A stretch of DNA of 42,157 nucleotides from positions 1-42,157 of the forward strand of contig JALJEE010002831.1 in NCBI GenBank assembly GCA_023231475.1, given 5' to 3'. The DNA is from Seison nebaliae. Lineage: Eukaryota; Rotifera; Pararotatoria; Seisonacea; Seisonidae. Every line of letters begins with the position of its first letter. Position 1 is the first letter of the stretch. A program made the position numbers and the translations under genes. The notes under the pieces are model-generated. The model ran no database searches, was not told the DNA's origin, and saw nothing but the letters and a program-made list of their open reading frames with translations. This document shows, in pieces, positions 11,563 through 23,710 of the stretch.

Positions 11563-12936
11563 TTTTTGTAAAATTTGATCTTTCCTTGAGATTTCAAATA
11601 AAGTTACACAACGTCAAAAAATATGAAGGAAAAAAAATTGGTTTTGTTAACGAAAAAAAATTATTAAAAATTTTCCTTCAATTTCAATTTTTTTCCCAAA
11701 ATATTATGCTTAATATTAAAATGTCAATGAATGATGGCTAGAGGACAACGAAAGAAATAAAGAGAGAGAGAGAGAGAGAGACGTGAGAGAGAAGAGTCGA
11801 CTGAATAAAGCGTATCCGTCAGAAAGATTTATATCGATTTCATATTTCAGAAATGTAAATTGAATCGACATTTTTTTTTCATTTTACGACTATGTAGGAA
11901 ACGTTTTCCTTCACTTTGTAATAGTTTTCTAATTCGATTAATTCGATATTCTGAATAATAATCATAAAAAATTCAACTGTAATTTCCCCTTATGAATTTA
12001 GTGGAATTGGGAGAAGAATCAATCGAAATGAGAGGCAACTTTTTACGGTTGTGTCGGAGAAATATGGGAGGAAATATAATAATTTTACTTAAAAATAACA
12101 ATTTTCTTGTAAGAGAATTATCATCTCCAGGAGAAAAGGAAAATTTGACATGTTTCCATACACATAAATTATGCACGGAACATTAGAAGGTCATTTTAAA
12201 AAATATTTATTTTGAAGAAAAAGGAGAAATGCTGTGACAATGTCTACTAACTTCAATGAGCGCTTCGACATAATTGAGAATAATGAGATATTGTGTGGAG
12301 ATGTTATGAAATGGTTATGGAATGAAAAAAAATTAATTATTCTTTTCCGTGTTCATATTGTTGCGGTGGAGATTGAGTGGAGGGAAGTGAAGATCATCAT
12401 GATGAACATTCCATTCATTTTATCGAATCATATTCTAATTTACATTTATCTCATTTGAACGGTGAAGAGCAGTCATTCCTTTTTCAATTTGATGAATTAG
12501 CTTCCGTCCATTCTTAATATTTAATGATCTACTCATGATTGATAATCATAGTCGTTTGTATAAATCATTCATCGTAAAAGTAAGTTCCATCGTTATATAA
12601 TGAATTCATAAAAAATTATTCATAATTATCACACATTTTACGCTTCGATAGTTATTTTAAATAATACCGTCAACTGGGGCAATGTGGGAATTGGGGGCAA
12701 AATGGGAAACAAAAAATCTCAAGCTAATAATGGTGATTTTTTATATGTTAAATCATGTAATTTGCATCATTATTTGGAAAGATTTGAAGTATGTGTAGAA
12801 ATATTTAAAAGTAGTTTTCTCCTCTTAAAAAAAAATAATTGGCAGTTTTCAAAATGACAACTAGTGAGTGGTCTCCACAATCAATTTTTCATGTCGCTGT
12901 AGAGTCTAAAGTGTAGACGAAAAACAACTTTCAGCA
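11563..12936. other. Spacer with GA repeat and a direct-repeat motif
   Basis: No gene supported. A (GA)n microsatellite lies at about 11759-11782. Small ORFs at 11992-12186 and 12234-12458 have no recognisable content. At about 12673-12710 the motif ggggcaatgtgggaatt is followed directly by the related ggggcaaaatgggaaac, a pattern often seen at transposon ends; I see no matching opposite end. Confidence 0.45.
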
Positions 12937-13549
12937 ATTTTTCTTCCTGAATTGTGGCCGTCCGGTGTCATGGTTAAAAAATTCTTTTTCATTCAGAAAG
13001 GAAAAAGCTGGTTGAAGAGAGATTTTTCCTCCGAAAGTGATGCTCCTCAATGACTAACAACACCAGTTTCTCGGACCATTATGTCTCATTTATCTTCTCC
13101 TGATGTTTCAACTCCCATTACTTCTCTCGGTTTAGAGACTGGGACCCGAATCTCCATAACGACGTCAGCTTCATGCAACTCGGTACGGTATGTCGTCTGA
13201 AGGATTATGTGGTCTTATTCGCAACTCTCTCAAAATTTCATGCTTTCGAGAAATTGGGAACATCGCATTCTCATTCAGGTTGTCAGATATCATTTTCTAC
13301 AATGTATATCTCCCTTGTAATAACTCTTTTGTAGCCAACTCGTTGTTCCACCATATCATCGAAACGTCGTCAGTATTCATTGTTGTTGAAGATTTCAATA
13401 TTGATTTCGATCGGATTTCACCATCTCAAAAACTTCTGAAGGAATTCATTTCTACTTCTCATGTTTGGTGTGCCGATCGGACTTTAATTCCAGTTTGCAC
13501 TTTAATTGAGTTGTTACATACGATCGACAATTTACGCTCAGTCTCCTAA
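12937..13549 (+). mobile_element. LINE fragment with part of an AP endonuclease
   Basis: From about 12937 one frame reads IFLPELWPSGVMVKKFF, which resembles the region near the end of ORF1 in some non-LTR elements. From 13190 to the stop at 13549 another frame reads the second half of an AP-type endonuclease: DIIFYNVYLPCNN, then FIVVEDFNIDFDRISPSQK (the GDFN motif, with the Gly changed to Glu), LLKEF and a TLIELLHT-like end. The frames differ and are broken by stops, and no reverse transcriptase follows, so the copy is truncated and dead. I cannot tell whether it belongs to the same family as the copy at the right edge. Confidence 0.7.
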
Positions 13550-14139
13550 GCTTAACAGCATTTAAATTAGGTTTAGGTAGTAGATATCAGAATAGTGTCG
13601 ATCATACGATATTTGTATACAAATGTATAATCTTCAAACTTATATTGAGGTATTAGGAAAGAGTAATTTCATTATTAATAACGCTTCTAAAAAATTATCG
13701 TTTCTTCTCTTTACTACGTGGAGATTTGATTCACCGTTAACAAATATGTATGTAAAAAATTATTTAAAATCCTTGATAACCAAAAGAAATGACCAGAATA
13801 GTATCTGCATCAATACAATAGTTTATCATCGAAAAAATGATTAGCATAATGATTATTAAAATATTGGTACCAACGAACCACGCGCGGCTGTTAGAAACAG
13901 ATACCTTCTACTGTCGAACTCTATGAAAGTTGTACGATCAGTCTTATCAATATGATAGTCAATTATCAGTCTTACATCAGATAGGAAAAGTTATGATTAT
14001 AATTTTTTCGATTTGTTTGAAGTACATTAAATTGCGCTAAATATTTAAAGAACTTTCTTTCTGTTTACGCATAATAATCATTCAAATATTTCTGTTTTAG
14101 TTATCTTGGTAACAGATATGAATTGAGTGATAAACAATT
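13550..14139. other. Spacer between LINE fragment and the next gene
   Basis: It holds a 73-residue ORF (13623-13844) without recognisable motifs, which could be LINE debris. The bases after 13860 are locally richer in GC (ccacgcgcggctg). An AG (ctgttttag) at about 14099 lies upstream of the next ATG. Confidence 0.4.
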
Positions 14140-14834
14140 ATGAATAATCCTTTGGTTGGAGAAAATTCTTGCGAGACGTTTGAAGATGTAGGTGAAGTGG
14201 CTTGGCGTGAAACTTATCAGGTATGGTTTATTGCAGAATACGTTCAACATATCAAACATTTATAGTTCGTTAAGCCTCATTCAAAATATGTGGACAAGAC
14301 ATTATGTGAAAATGAAGCGATTGCTATTCCATATTCTGTTCAAACAAGTGAGCAAATCTTAGGAATACGAAAAGTTTCCCATTCTTTTCAAATTTGAATC
14401 ATTTTCTTTAATTGCAGAATGATAAATCTTTATTTATGAACACAAATGACAATGAGAGTGAAAATCTATTATCGACTAATAACAAGAGAACGGATTTTCG
14501 TAAAACTCGTAGTAAATTAACGGATTTTCAAAATCAAGTTTCTTTTTTTAAATTTATTATTTTGTTTGATATATAAATTTTTATATCATATTTTTTTATA
14601 GACTTATCATGAAGGAAACAAATCGGCAGGTTCTCCTTTTAATAACATAATGCCTTTATTCTTTTAATAACAACAACAATAAATGAAATTTATTTTATAG
14701 GTTATCGTTCGCAAAAGTATTTGGAACAGTTCGATGGAAGCATAAATTTCACTCGAAGCCGAACAACGCCAAATGAATATGTCATTGAGAAATATGCAAA
14801 GTTCGTGCCACAAACAAACATTCGTTTGATTTAA
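14140..14834 (+). CDS. Unknown small five-exon protein (156 aa)
   Basis: Exons 14140-14220, 14266-14373, 14418-14537, 14602-14629 and 14701-14834 join to 471 bases. None is long enough to stand out as an ORF, but the phases fit and each intron ends in AG (three in ATAG, one in GCAG). The product is hydrophilic and begins MNNPLVGENSCETF. It contains two TDF motifs (KRTDFRK and KLTDFQN) and ends VPQTNIRLI. There is no signal peptide or membrane segment, and I recognise no family. Three donors are GTT (GTTTCC, GTTTCT, GTTCTC). The first is either GTATGG (45-base intron) or GTTCAA after a longer exon (24-base intron). The 3' end faces the kinase gene 160 bases away. Confidence 0.6.
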
Positions 14835-14993
14835 GCGAGGAAATTTCGAGTCTTTCCGAAAAACATTTCATTATGATGATGAGGAGTGATTTGAAAATGT
14901 AGATGAAATTTTCATAATTAAAATAAAATGGCGATAAAACCAATGTCAACCGGTTTCCTGCAGTCGATATTCAATTTTTTTCAAATTTTTTCT

Positions 14994-17900
14994 TTAAATA
15001 TCTACACCAAGTCGTTTTAATGCCAAAAGTGCATTCACCGCTTTCTAAGAAATAAGAGAATGAAGAAAGAATATTAGAGATTAAGAAATTGAACTTGCCA
15101 TCGACGTCTGATGACGAAGCGTCGTAAATTTTTAGTTTTTATTCTGAATTTTTCTGGAGTCTCGTCACGACAAGTTGAAAGCCAAACATGTTCGAGACAT
15201 TCGTTCGCCGTCATTCGAGCACTATAATAAAAGAAATTGAATGGAAAGAATTTGTATAATAATGAAAACTTCATATCTTTCAATAGTAGACGTTCGATGA
15301 AATTTTTCGATTCGGCTGATATGGAATCGAAACTTTCATCATCAAAATCGTAGAGAACGTTCGATACGTTTTGGAAGGTATCCATATCATTCTCTCCCAA
15401 GAATGGTGACAAACCAGATAGTCTATTAATTTGAAATCATTTTTATAATAAGAATAGATAAGATTATAATCGGTTAACAAGATATAGCAGATAACTCCAA
15501 TACTCCACATATCGGAGCCGAATCCCACTTCATCATACGCTATCACTTCGGGAGAAACGAATTCTGCTGTACCGAAACATACTCGAAGTTTCTCATTTCT
15601 TTTCAATTTTCGTGCTAATCCAAAATCAATAATTTTTATTCGATGACCAGTTGGATTGAGACACATAATATTTTCCGGCTAACAAAATGAGATTTATTAT
15701 TGAATGAAATTGTTGAACTTTCATATCCAAATGAAGAATGTTATTGGAATGCATAAATGCGACGCCTTCAGATATTTGTTTTAAATAAATTTGACAAAGT
15801 CTTTCCGTTAGTACGAAACTCTCATCGATAACTCGAGCAAATAATTCACCTCCTGTAATTCTAATAAAGTGAAAGTGTTTATTGATGAGATATTGGGAAG
15901 GGAAGAAGGAATAACAGTTCGAGAATGAGACACATCTCATTCCGTTTGACATATGCATCATAAAGTTGTAAGAGACGTGGATGTTGAAGTTCATTCATGA
16001 TCTTTATTTCATTCTCTACATTTTTCGCATCAGCTGTTGAACGTGTCGTAATAAATTTGGCAGCAAATCGTTTACTTGTCGATTGTTCAACGCAAAGTTT
16101 CACTTCTCCATATTTCCCACTAAAATAGATGGATAGAATCACAGACATTTGTCTAAGTTGAGATATAACCGGCCTAAAATCTCTTTCACATCAAAATCAT
16201 CATCAATCCATCTTTTTGGTGATAGAACGACACAACGAGGAATGAATGGTGCCAAATGATCTTAGGTATGCGAATTTTTTTTAAAAAATTTTTATAAAAT
16301 TAAAAAAAAAACAAAATTAAATTTTAAAGAATTTTCTAAAAAAAAAACAAAGATGAACCTGATTCCAAATCCTGATGGTATGGTACTGGTAAATTCATAG
16401 GTGGCGGTGTGGAAGATGGAGGAGGATCGGTCATATAATAGTCTTTATATCGTTTATCTCGTTTGAATTGTAATGGAAGATAACGTCTTGCATCAAATGT
16501 TTGTGGAACTATGTAATGATTAGAAAGACGTTTTTTCAGTCCTAGTGATGGTACATGAGAGAAATCTGCAGAATCAGTTGAGGTATCACAATTAATATTT
16601 TCAAGAGATGCTAAATAATTTTCAACACTCTTCCGACGAGTGACAAATGAACAAAGAAATTTCGCCGTCTGCTTTCTCGCAGATAAATCTTCACAATATT
16701 CTACTTCTTCTCCTTGATCAAAAGTTCCAGTGAGTTTTGGAGAAGTGGGAGATGTGCAAGGTGTGCGAGGTGTGGGAGGTGTGACACAAGTGACATCCAT
16801 AGGAAGAGACAAGGAAATATTCTCTATAACTGGAGTAATAATAGCCTTAACTAATGTGGGAGTGGTCAAAAATTGTGGTTGGTCCATTAACTCGATTTGA
16901 TCTGGACGAATTGGGAAATTGGTGGATTCTTCCAATTCATCCAACATTTCTTCGTCGTCATTAATGTCATATATCTGTTCGGCTGTGCAAATGATTTGCT
17001 TTTGAGTATCGGTTGAACTAATCTTATCAAGACCCTCACTCATCTCGTTGACGACTGGGGTGGCTTGTTCGATTGCATTCTCATACAAATTAGCCACTTC
17101 CTCCATCGCTGAGAAACTGTAGAGACTACAATCGTCATTATCCTTTTCATTTTCATCATTATTCACTTCTTTAGCAAAGTTCAAATGGCGAAGAATCTCT
17201 TCGTGTTCTACCTCGTAATTCACTATTCGGTTCTCCAATTCACCAGCGTATGATCTCTTCAATTTGTTCCTTCGTCGTTTCCCTAAACTTTTATCTCTCG
17301 CTTTCAATAATTTCGAACTGGAACTGATATCAATCATATTTCCAATGATACTATAATTCCTAATATTAACATTATTCTTCTTCATTCGACTCACATCAGT
17401 ATGGGGACGTAACGAACAAAGACTAATTCGTTCACTTTCATCGTTCGGATAATTCGAATAAAAAGAGCCCATCGTCTGTTCGGAATTAAATGAGTTTGTC
17501 GATAAAACTGAATTTGATCGAGTCCCTTCCAAATTCTCTTTATCTTCATCAATTTCCCCATTTTCCGATTGATGTGTCGTCTCTTTCGATTTGGATTCAG
17601 GAAAATTTTCATCTGAAATATTTTCCACCGTTCTATCTTGTTCATCAGATGGGGAAAATGGTCGTTCTTTAAACTTTAAAGAATTCTCATCCTCTTCCAA
17701 TTTTTCACGATACTGATTTCCGTTAACTACTCTCTTCACAACCTTCATGTTATCATCATAAAGGTTTTCATCATCGATGCCACGACATTCTTGAGCACTT
17801 AATTTTCCAACATTCGTTGATGGAATGTTCATTTTTAGATTTTCCTTATCATCTGAGTCAGCCTTCTTATCTTTTTCAATATCGTCACCATTACCATCGT

Positions 17901-19411
17901 CAGGATGATTTTTGCAATTAATGAATGAATGCGTCGACATATAATTTACGGGTTGTTCGATGTTTTGAGTCGGATTATTCGTAAATTTTCCAATGGTCAT
18001 TATACGTTGAGGGAGAACAGTAGTTTCCATTATTGGAGTTTTAAATGGTGTCTCTGACACATTCGCATTCATTTTTTCAACGATTCGACTCGTCGTCGTT
18101 GTTGTTGTCCGTTTTATCGATTTGATATTGGGAAGAAGATGAGAAGTTGTTGGTTTTGTGGGAATGTCTGAAGTGATTTTTTTCCATTTTTTTAAACTAT
18201 TCAATTTTTGATTAATCTCTAAATTCTGATCAATTTTCTGATCATTGTTCACTGGTGGAATTACTCGTTTAATTATCGTTGAAATTGCATGAGATGGAAG
18301 AGGAATTGTTTCCGAGAAATTTTCTCCAGCATCTTTTAATGGAGTTCTCCACACATTGACCTTTTTCAGTTTTAAGGGAGATGCAGGAAGAATCTCACCA
18401 ACATTCGTTTCTTCTTCGACATCGAGATCTTTCGTTGGATCTGATGAATTTTTAGGAGTTGTGGAAGAAGAAAGACGATGAAGAGAAGAAGAATTTGGTT
18501 GTATCGTCTTCTTTAAACGATTTCGCCACTGGTTAATATTAGAATGTTTGGGAGTGAGTGGTAGATTGGATTTGTTCTCAAGTTGTTTAATCTTTTGAAG
18601 GATATCCGAACGACAATGTATGTTAGTGAACTTATCAGTATTAGGAAAAGTGATGGCTGATGTCTTGGTTGGAAGACGCTTATCTATTGTAGATGGATGG
18701 GAGGGCGTTGCCTTATCATTATATTCTTTTAACGAATCATAATTATTAGGATGTTGGTAGGTATAATTGGGAGCATTGTTGAAGGAATTAAAAGAGGTGG
18801 TGCTACAATCAACCTCTGTTCGTTGAGTGAATGATGGATGTTCAACACATCTGCTACGAATGTTTGGAGAGTTGGCCAGTTCACCTTCCATATCAGGTAG
18901 ATGTTGTTCATCCCTTTTCACTCGACTCTGATAATTTGATGGATTACGAACGGGAGTGATAGTTATATGTTCCGATGGCATAACGTTCGTGCGTGTGCAC
19001 ACTACTCCTACCATTTCGACCTTGCCACTTTGCAGTCTCTTTCTTTCCGAACCGTTATTCTCCTGAAGAGCATCTTTAATAGTATCACTCAAATCGTGAT
19101 GATCGCTTCTCTTATAATTATTTTTCTTCTTCGCTTTCATTCCTTCATTATCTTTCACAATATGATCCTCCTTAATTCCATTGACGGCTTCATTTGCCAT
19201 TCGTTTATCTTCAACAAAAGTCGAAGAAGACGTCTCATGAGATGGGAGCGGACATCCCAAATCACCACCCAATACTTCACCGTCAATAGAATTGCCTTTC
19301 TTCTTTCGCAACTCATTCAAATGACGTATAGTCGACACATTCTCATTTGTACGATTAACTCCAATTCTCTTATTCTCATCAATAATTCTCTTATCTTCAT
19401 TCTTATTCTTA

Positions 19412-19491
<80 letters not shown>

Positions 19492-20573
19492 GTCATTCTT
19501 ATTACTGACGATATGTTGATGATTGTTCTCATTGCCATTTTTTATACTTATATTTTTTTTGATGTTATTATTATTATCATTTTTTTTGCTATTATTGGTT
19601 CTTATATTCTTCTTTTCGAATATGTTGCGGAAATGTTGCACATTTGATGCATTGTTAATTTTCATCGATTTCATTTCATTCGTATTCGTTATCTTTGCCT
19701 TGTGTATATCGTGTGAAGGGGAATGGTGATTTATTTTACATCCCTCCACTCCGTCTCCTCCAATCTCCTTCTCTTTCTCATCATTGTCCTTCCTCTCCAT
19801 CATCTCAAATTTCCAATAATTTTCATGATTATCTTTATTATTGTTATTGTTGTTGTTGGTGACTATTGATCGACTGGAACGAGATTCATTTATTGATTCT
19901 GGTGGTCGCTTCTCCTTAGTTATTCTATCCGACTTAACATCCTTTTCGAATCGACACATTAGTCTACCCAATTGCTTCAGAGATCGTTGACAACCGAGAG
20001 AATGTGAAGGCTGATGTAAATAAGTCATCGTTCCTTCTTTCTCTTGGACTGTCGAAGAGGATGTGGTAGTTGTGATGGTAGTGGTGGTGGGTGTCGTAGA
20101 ATTTTCGTTATTTCCACTTTTCCCATTCGATGTTGATGACTGAAACGGTTTCGTTAGAAATGTACGATACACACTCACACGTCTCACACTTTTATCTGGT
20201 TGACTATTTTTGTTAAATGAACTCTTCTCATTTTCTTCAAATTATCGTCACACAATTTCACCTTTAATTAAAAACAATTTCACTCACTTCAATTCCATTA
20301 GTAACCTGATGTCTTGAGCAGATCAATGTTCGACTTGAATTTCCTCTCCGACGTATTAACCAATGGACGTTTTGTCGTTGACAATAAACCATTCTCTTCA
20401 TCCATTTCCTTATTCCGAAAAAGAACACTCTTCTGAAATTTATGCAATAACTGATCTTTATCATTTGTTCTGCCGTCACCAATTCTCAAAGAATTATTAT
20501 GCAATTTTGCGTTTGGGGAAGAATGATCGGCTAAATCGATCTTGGTCAGTTCGTTGGCTCCTAATGTTTTCAT
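14994..20573 (-). CDS. MYLK: Myosin light chain kinase, MYLK2/3-like architecture
   Basis: Nine exons give 5112 bases, 1703 residues: 20573-20306, 20234-16359, 16260-16170, 16119-15916, 15860-15719, 15678-15479, 15422-15270, 15221-15095 and 15044-14994. The kinase starts near residue 1400: GRGKYGEV loop, the Lys in RFAAKFI, HLDMKPENI (MLCK-type HLD), IIDFGLARKL, GTAEFVSPEV, DMWSIGVICYILLSGLSPF. Right after it come RRRWQKAVNALLALKRL, with the W1-V5-L8-L14 calmodulin spacing, and the stop. So it should phosphorylate myosin regulatory light chain under Ca-calmodulin control. There are no Ig or Fn3 domains. Instead about 1380 residues are low-complexity Asn/Lys/Ser/Thr, with a long poly-Asn run encoded at 19413-19491. 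Invertebrate MLCKs usually carry Ig domains, so this layout resembles vertebrate MYLK2/3. The first ATG directly follows ttttcag, so a 5' exon or leader is likely. All eight donors are GTT. Confidence 0.9.
19413..19491. repeat. (ATT)n microsatellite coding poly-Asn
   Basis: A nearly perfect run of ATT on the plus strand, read as AAT (Asn) on the minus strand inside the large exon of the kinase gene. The copy number is probably polymorphic. Confidence 0.95.
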
Positions 20574-21443
20574 CTGAAAATAATTCAATGACTATTAAAA
20601 TTTCTCCAAGTTCAAAATGAAATTTCAATGAAAATTTTGTGGAACTTAAAAAATATTCGATTTGGTTATGAAGCAATTCATCTTTCTTTTCTCATCATCG
20701 GACACAGAACATGAACTACACAATAATATTTTGATGATGAAATGACATTTTCGTTCATTTATTTTTTTTCCAATTTAATCGACGACGTATCGATGACCCA
20801 TCGATTGATTAGAGAGAGAAGAGAAACATAAAAAAGAGGAAGTGATTTGATGAACATTTTTAACTAAACAGACAAATAAAGATTGATAATTGGATAAGCA
20901 ATGTCCATTGGGATGAAAAATATTTGACTTAAAATATTAGTTTTCTTTTTTCAAATGAAGTAATCGATAAGAATAACATGATAATTTTATCATCATATCC
21001 TTATCTTCTTATTTTGTCATAATAAGAAGAAGAAGAACTTCAACTGATATCTCATTTACTTTCATTCTCTTATTCATTAATAACAACGTAAATATTCGTT
21101 CCTACTGACTCTGAAACAGATCATTCTTCTAAATCGATTAACACGATCGTCTATTCGAATCGAACGACAACTCTTTTCTTCTGCCTATTAATCAATATTC
21201 CTCTTAACTAAAATATTATCAGATATTTATCTGGTAAATTTACATTCACAAAATGCTCTTTCAATCTCCTTTACCGTTCAATTATGAGATTCAATTAGGT
21301 GAAATGTTATTATTACAATCTTACCAATATTTGAACTCGTTATTTACGAGTCGTAAATAAAGTAATTATTTGAATTGCTCATTCTAATATCTTAAAATGA
21401 CGATGTTATTTAAAAGTAGAGAATAGTATTCGAGAATAAAAGT
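20574..21443. other. Spacer upstream of the kinase gene
   Basis: AT-rich and without supported genes. It probably contains the promoter and any 5' untranslated exon of the kinase gene (minus strand), as well as the 3' end of the gene that stops at 21444. Confidence 0.45.
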
Positions 21444-23710
21444 TCAATCACTTGAATGGAGAGAGTAAGAACTGGGAAAAATAACCGGTACCGTGGTGGT
21501 GGAGGATGTTGATGTGTTTGTTGATTTGTTGGGGTATACACCTAGTTCGATTCGTATAACTCCAACGGGTACATGTTGTTGTCGGTTTGGATTTGTTCGC
21601 TCATTTGATTCATTAACAGTTATTCCTCGACATTTATCTTGTGAACGGTTCTCCACTTGAGTATAACGATTGATTGACGATTTATTTCTTTTTCGATTAT
21701 CTTTTTTAATCTCATTAAGACTCTCCAATGAATTATGATGTTCGTCATGTTTGTATATGTCGTAGAAATTAATTATTTCATCAATCATATCACATGAATT
21801 AAAATTAATATCGGAAGATAACAGTCTGCTGCTATCTAATAAATCCGATTTGGTTTTTTGTCGAATTGATCTCGTTACTGGAATTTCTCTTCCCGAATTA
21901 TCCGTCAATGATGATATTGGTATGGCTGATGATGTGAGGGTCGTGTCTTTTTTCAATTGAACACGATTTTGATCTCGTAAAACTTTTTCCGAGTCATCCA
22001 TCAAAGTGATTGACGAGTCTATTTGTGTTGATTTTTCCATGTGATAAATTTTGTTCTGCTTAAAATCTTGCAATGACCGATATCGTCTTCTATTCAAATT
22101 ATCATCATTCTTCCGTTTTTGATGATGTCTATAATTTTTCTTCGTTTTCGTCGCTTTATCTTCTTCAGTTTTTTTGTCAGGTAAGAGCGATATCTTTTCA
22201 ATGTTGGTCGTTACCGGATGGAGCTGACTCAATCGACGGAAAAATTTATTGGAAGCAAATCGTACAGTTCTTATTCTACCGCGTTTATCTCCATTCTTCC
22301 GCCTTTTAATATCCGAAACATTGTCGTCTGATTTTATCATTGACATTGATTTACGACGTCCGTCATCTTTTTCATGAGAAGTTGAAATATTGTTCGTATG
22401 TATGAAAATCTGATTCATTCTCAAAAAAGAATTATTTAAATAATTTTTCTTAAAATAATCAACAATCGAGATGTTAACTTTGATTTTTTAACGTTTCTGT
22501 TCTCGTTGCGCAATTCTGACGACTTGTTGTTGAAGTTCCCGAAGGAGACGTCTTTCAATTTTTCTTTATTTTTATTCGACTTCTCATGATGAGTGGTTGA
22601 AGTTGATGAAAATTTATTTTTCGTTTTATTTGTAATTGTTCGTGTTTTGTTTAATGGCTTCATAATTTTTGACGTCGTTCTTATGTTATTGACGATAGAA
22701 GGCACATTGGAAGAAGATGTGGCTGATGAATTAATAGAATTAATGCCAATAATTCTATTTGACGTGGTGGTGATTGTTCGGAAATCAGTCAACTTAAAGA
22801 AAACTTTTTCCATATCGGAATTTTTTTCTTTTTTATTCGATTTCATTCGACTATTCTTTTCAACATCCTCGTCGTCTTTCACCTTCTTCTTCTTCTCCTG
22901 CATTTCTTCTTTCGAATAATTGTAATTGATAAGAGGATAATCATAAGAAGAAATGAAAATATTTCGTTGTGTTTTCACATTTTCTCCTCCTTTCGAATCA
23001 TATTTCTTCTTAGTCGTTGGTGAGATAAGTAATGGAGATGATGCTGAGGATATGGTGGTGGTGGTGGTAGTTTTGGGTAAAATGGAAGACAAAGATTTGG
23101 ATGACAAATCAGGTGAAGTTTGTATGGGCAAACAGATGAGATTTTGTCGATTTTGAATTGTTGGGAGTTGATGATTAGATTGAATGATGTCGATACGGAT
23201 GGACGTTGAAGATAATCGACGTCTACGTTCTCGTTTAAAATCATCATTCACCTTCCCAACAGCATAATCATTTCCCTTCAATGTTACGGAGAATTTATTT
23301 CGATATGGCAAATGAATTTCATTAATTGTTTCATTCGTATTTTGGTGAAGAACGTCCGTCATCTCATCAATAGCCAGACGTGGATAATGAACGTCGTTCT
23401 CATTATCGTAATAATGTCGATGATGATAGTAGTGGTGATGATGATTATGATGGTGATTAATCTCTTTATGATTATGTTTGATCTTCACATCATCATTAAC
23501 ATTATTTCTCTTATTCTTTTTCTGTTCAGTAGTGGTGATAGTAGTATTAGTGTTAGTAGATATTTTATTGTTTTTCAACTCTTTAAAATTCTCCTCGAAT
23601 GGAGTGACGATCTGATTAATTGACGAGATCTCTTCTCCATATGTTTGTGATTGCTGTTGTTGTTGCTGCTGTTTAGTTACCAATCGATATGGTTTCCTCG
23701 ACTCATCCAT
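21444..23710 (-). CDS. Unknown disordered Lys/Asn/Ser/Thr-rich protein (740 aa)
   Basis: Exon 1 is 23710-22464 and exon 2 is 22419-21444, with a 44-base intron starting GTTGAT and ending TTTGAG. The join is in frame, 2223 bases in all. The start is the ATG of MDESRKPYRLVTK, directly after an AG (gattgaag). There is no recognisable domain. Exon 1 carries a Gln run, a His/Tyr-rich block (residues about 85-105) and Thr/Ser runs. Exon 2 is basic, with RRKSMSM, KRRKNGDKRGRIRTV and a more ordered C-terminal patch, VPVGVIRIELGVYPN. It lies on the same strand upstream of the kinase gene and has the same composition. I tested it as a 5' part of that gene, but the frames do not connect. Confidence 0.6.

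Noticed and set aside
18967-19647. Plus-strand ORF with a long Ile run
   Set aside because: It is the antisense of the poly-Asn coding repeat in the kinase gene.
20264-20482. Alternative splice of the kinase leader using the canonical GTGAGT at 20282-20287
   Set aside because: Using it leaves a TAA in the kinase frame; the GTTACT donor at 20305 gives an open frame.
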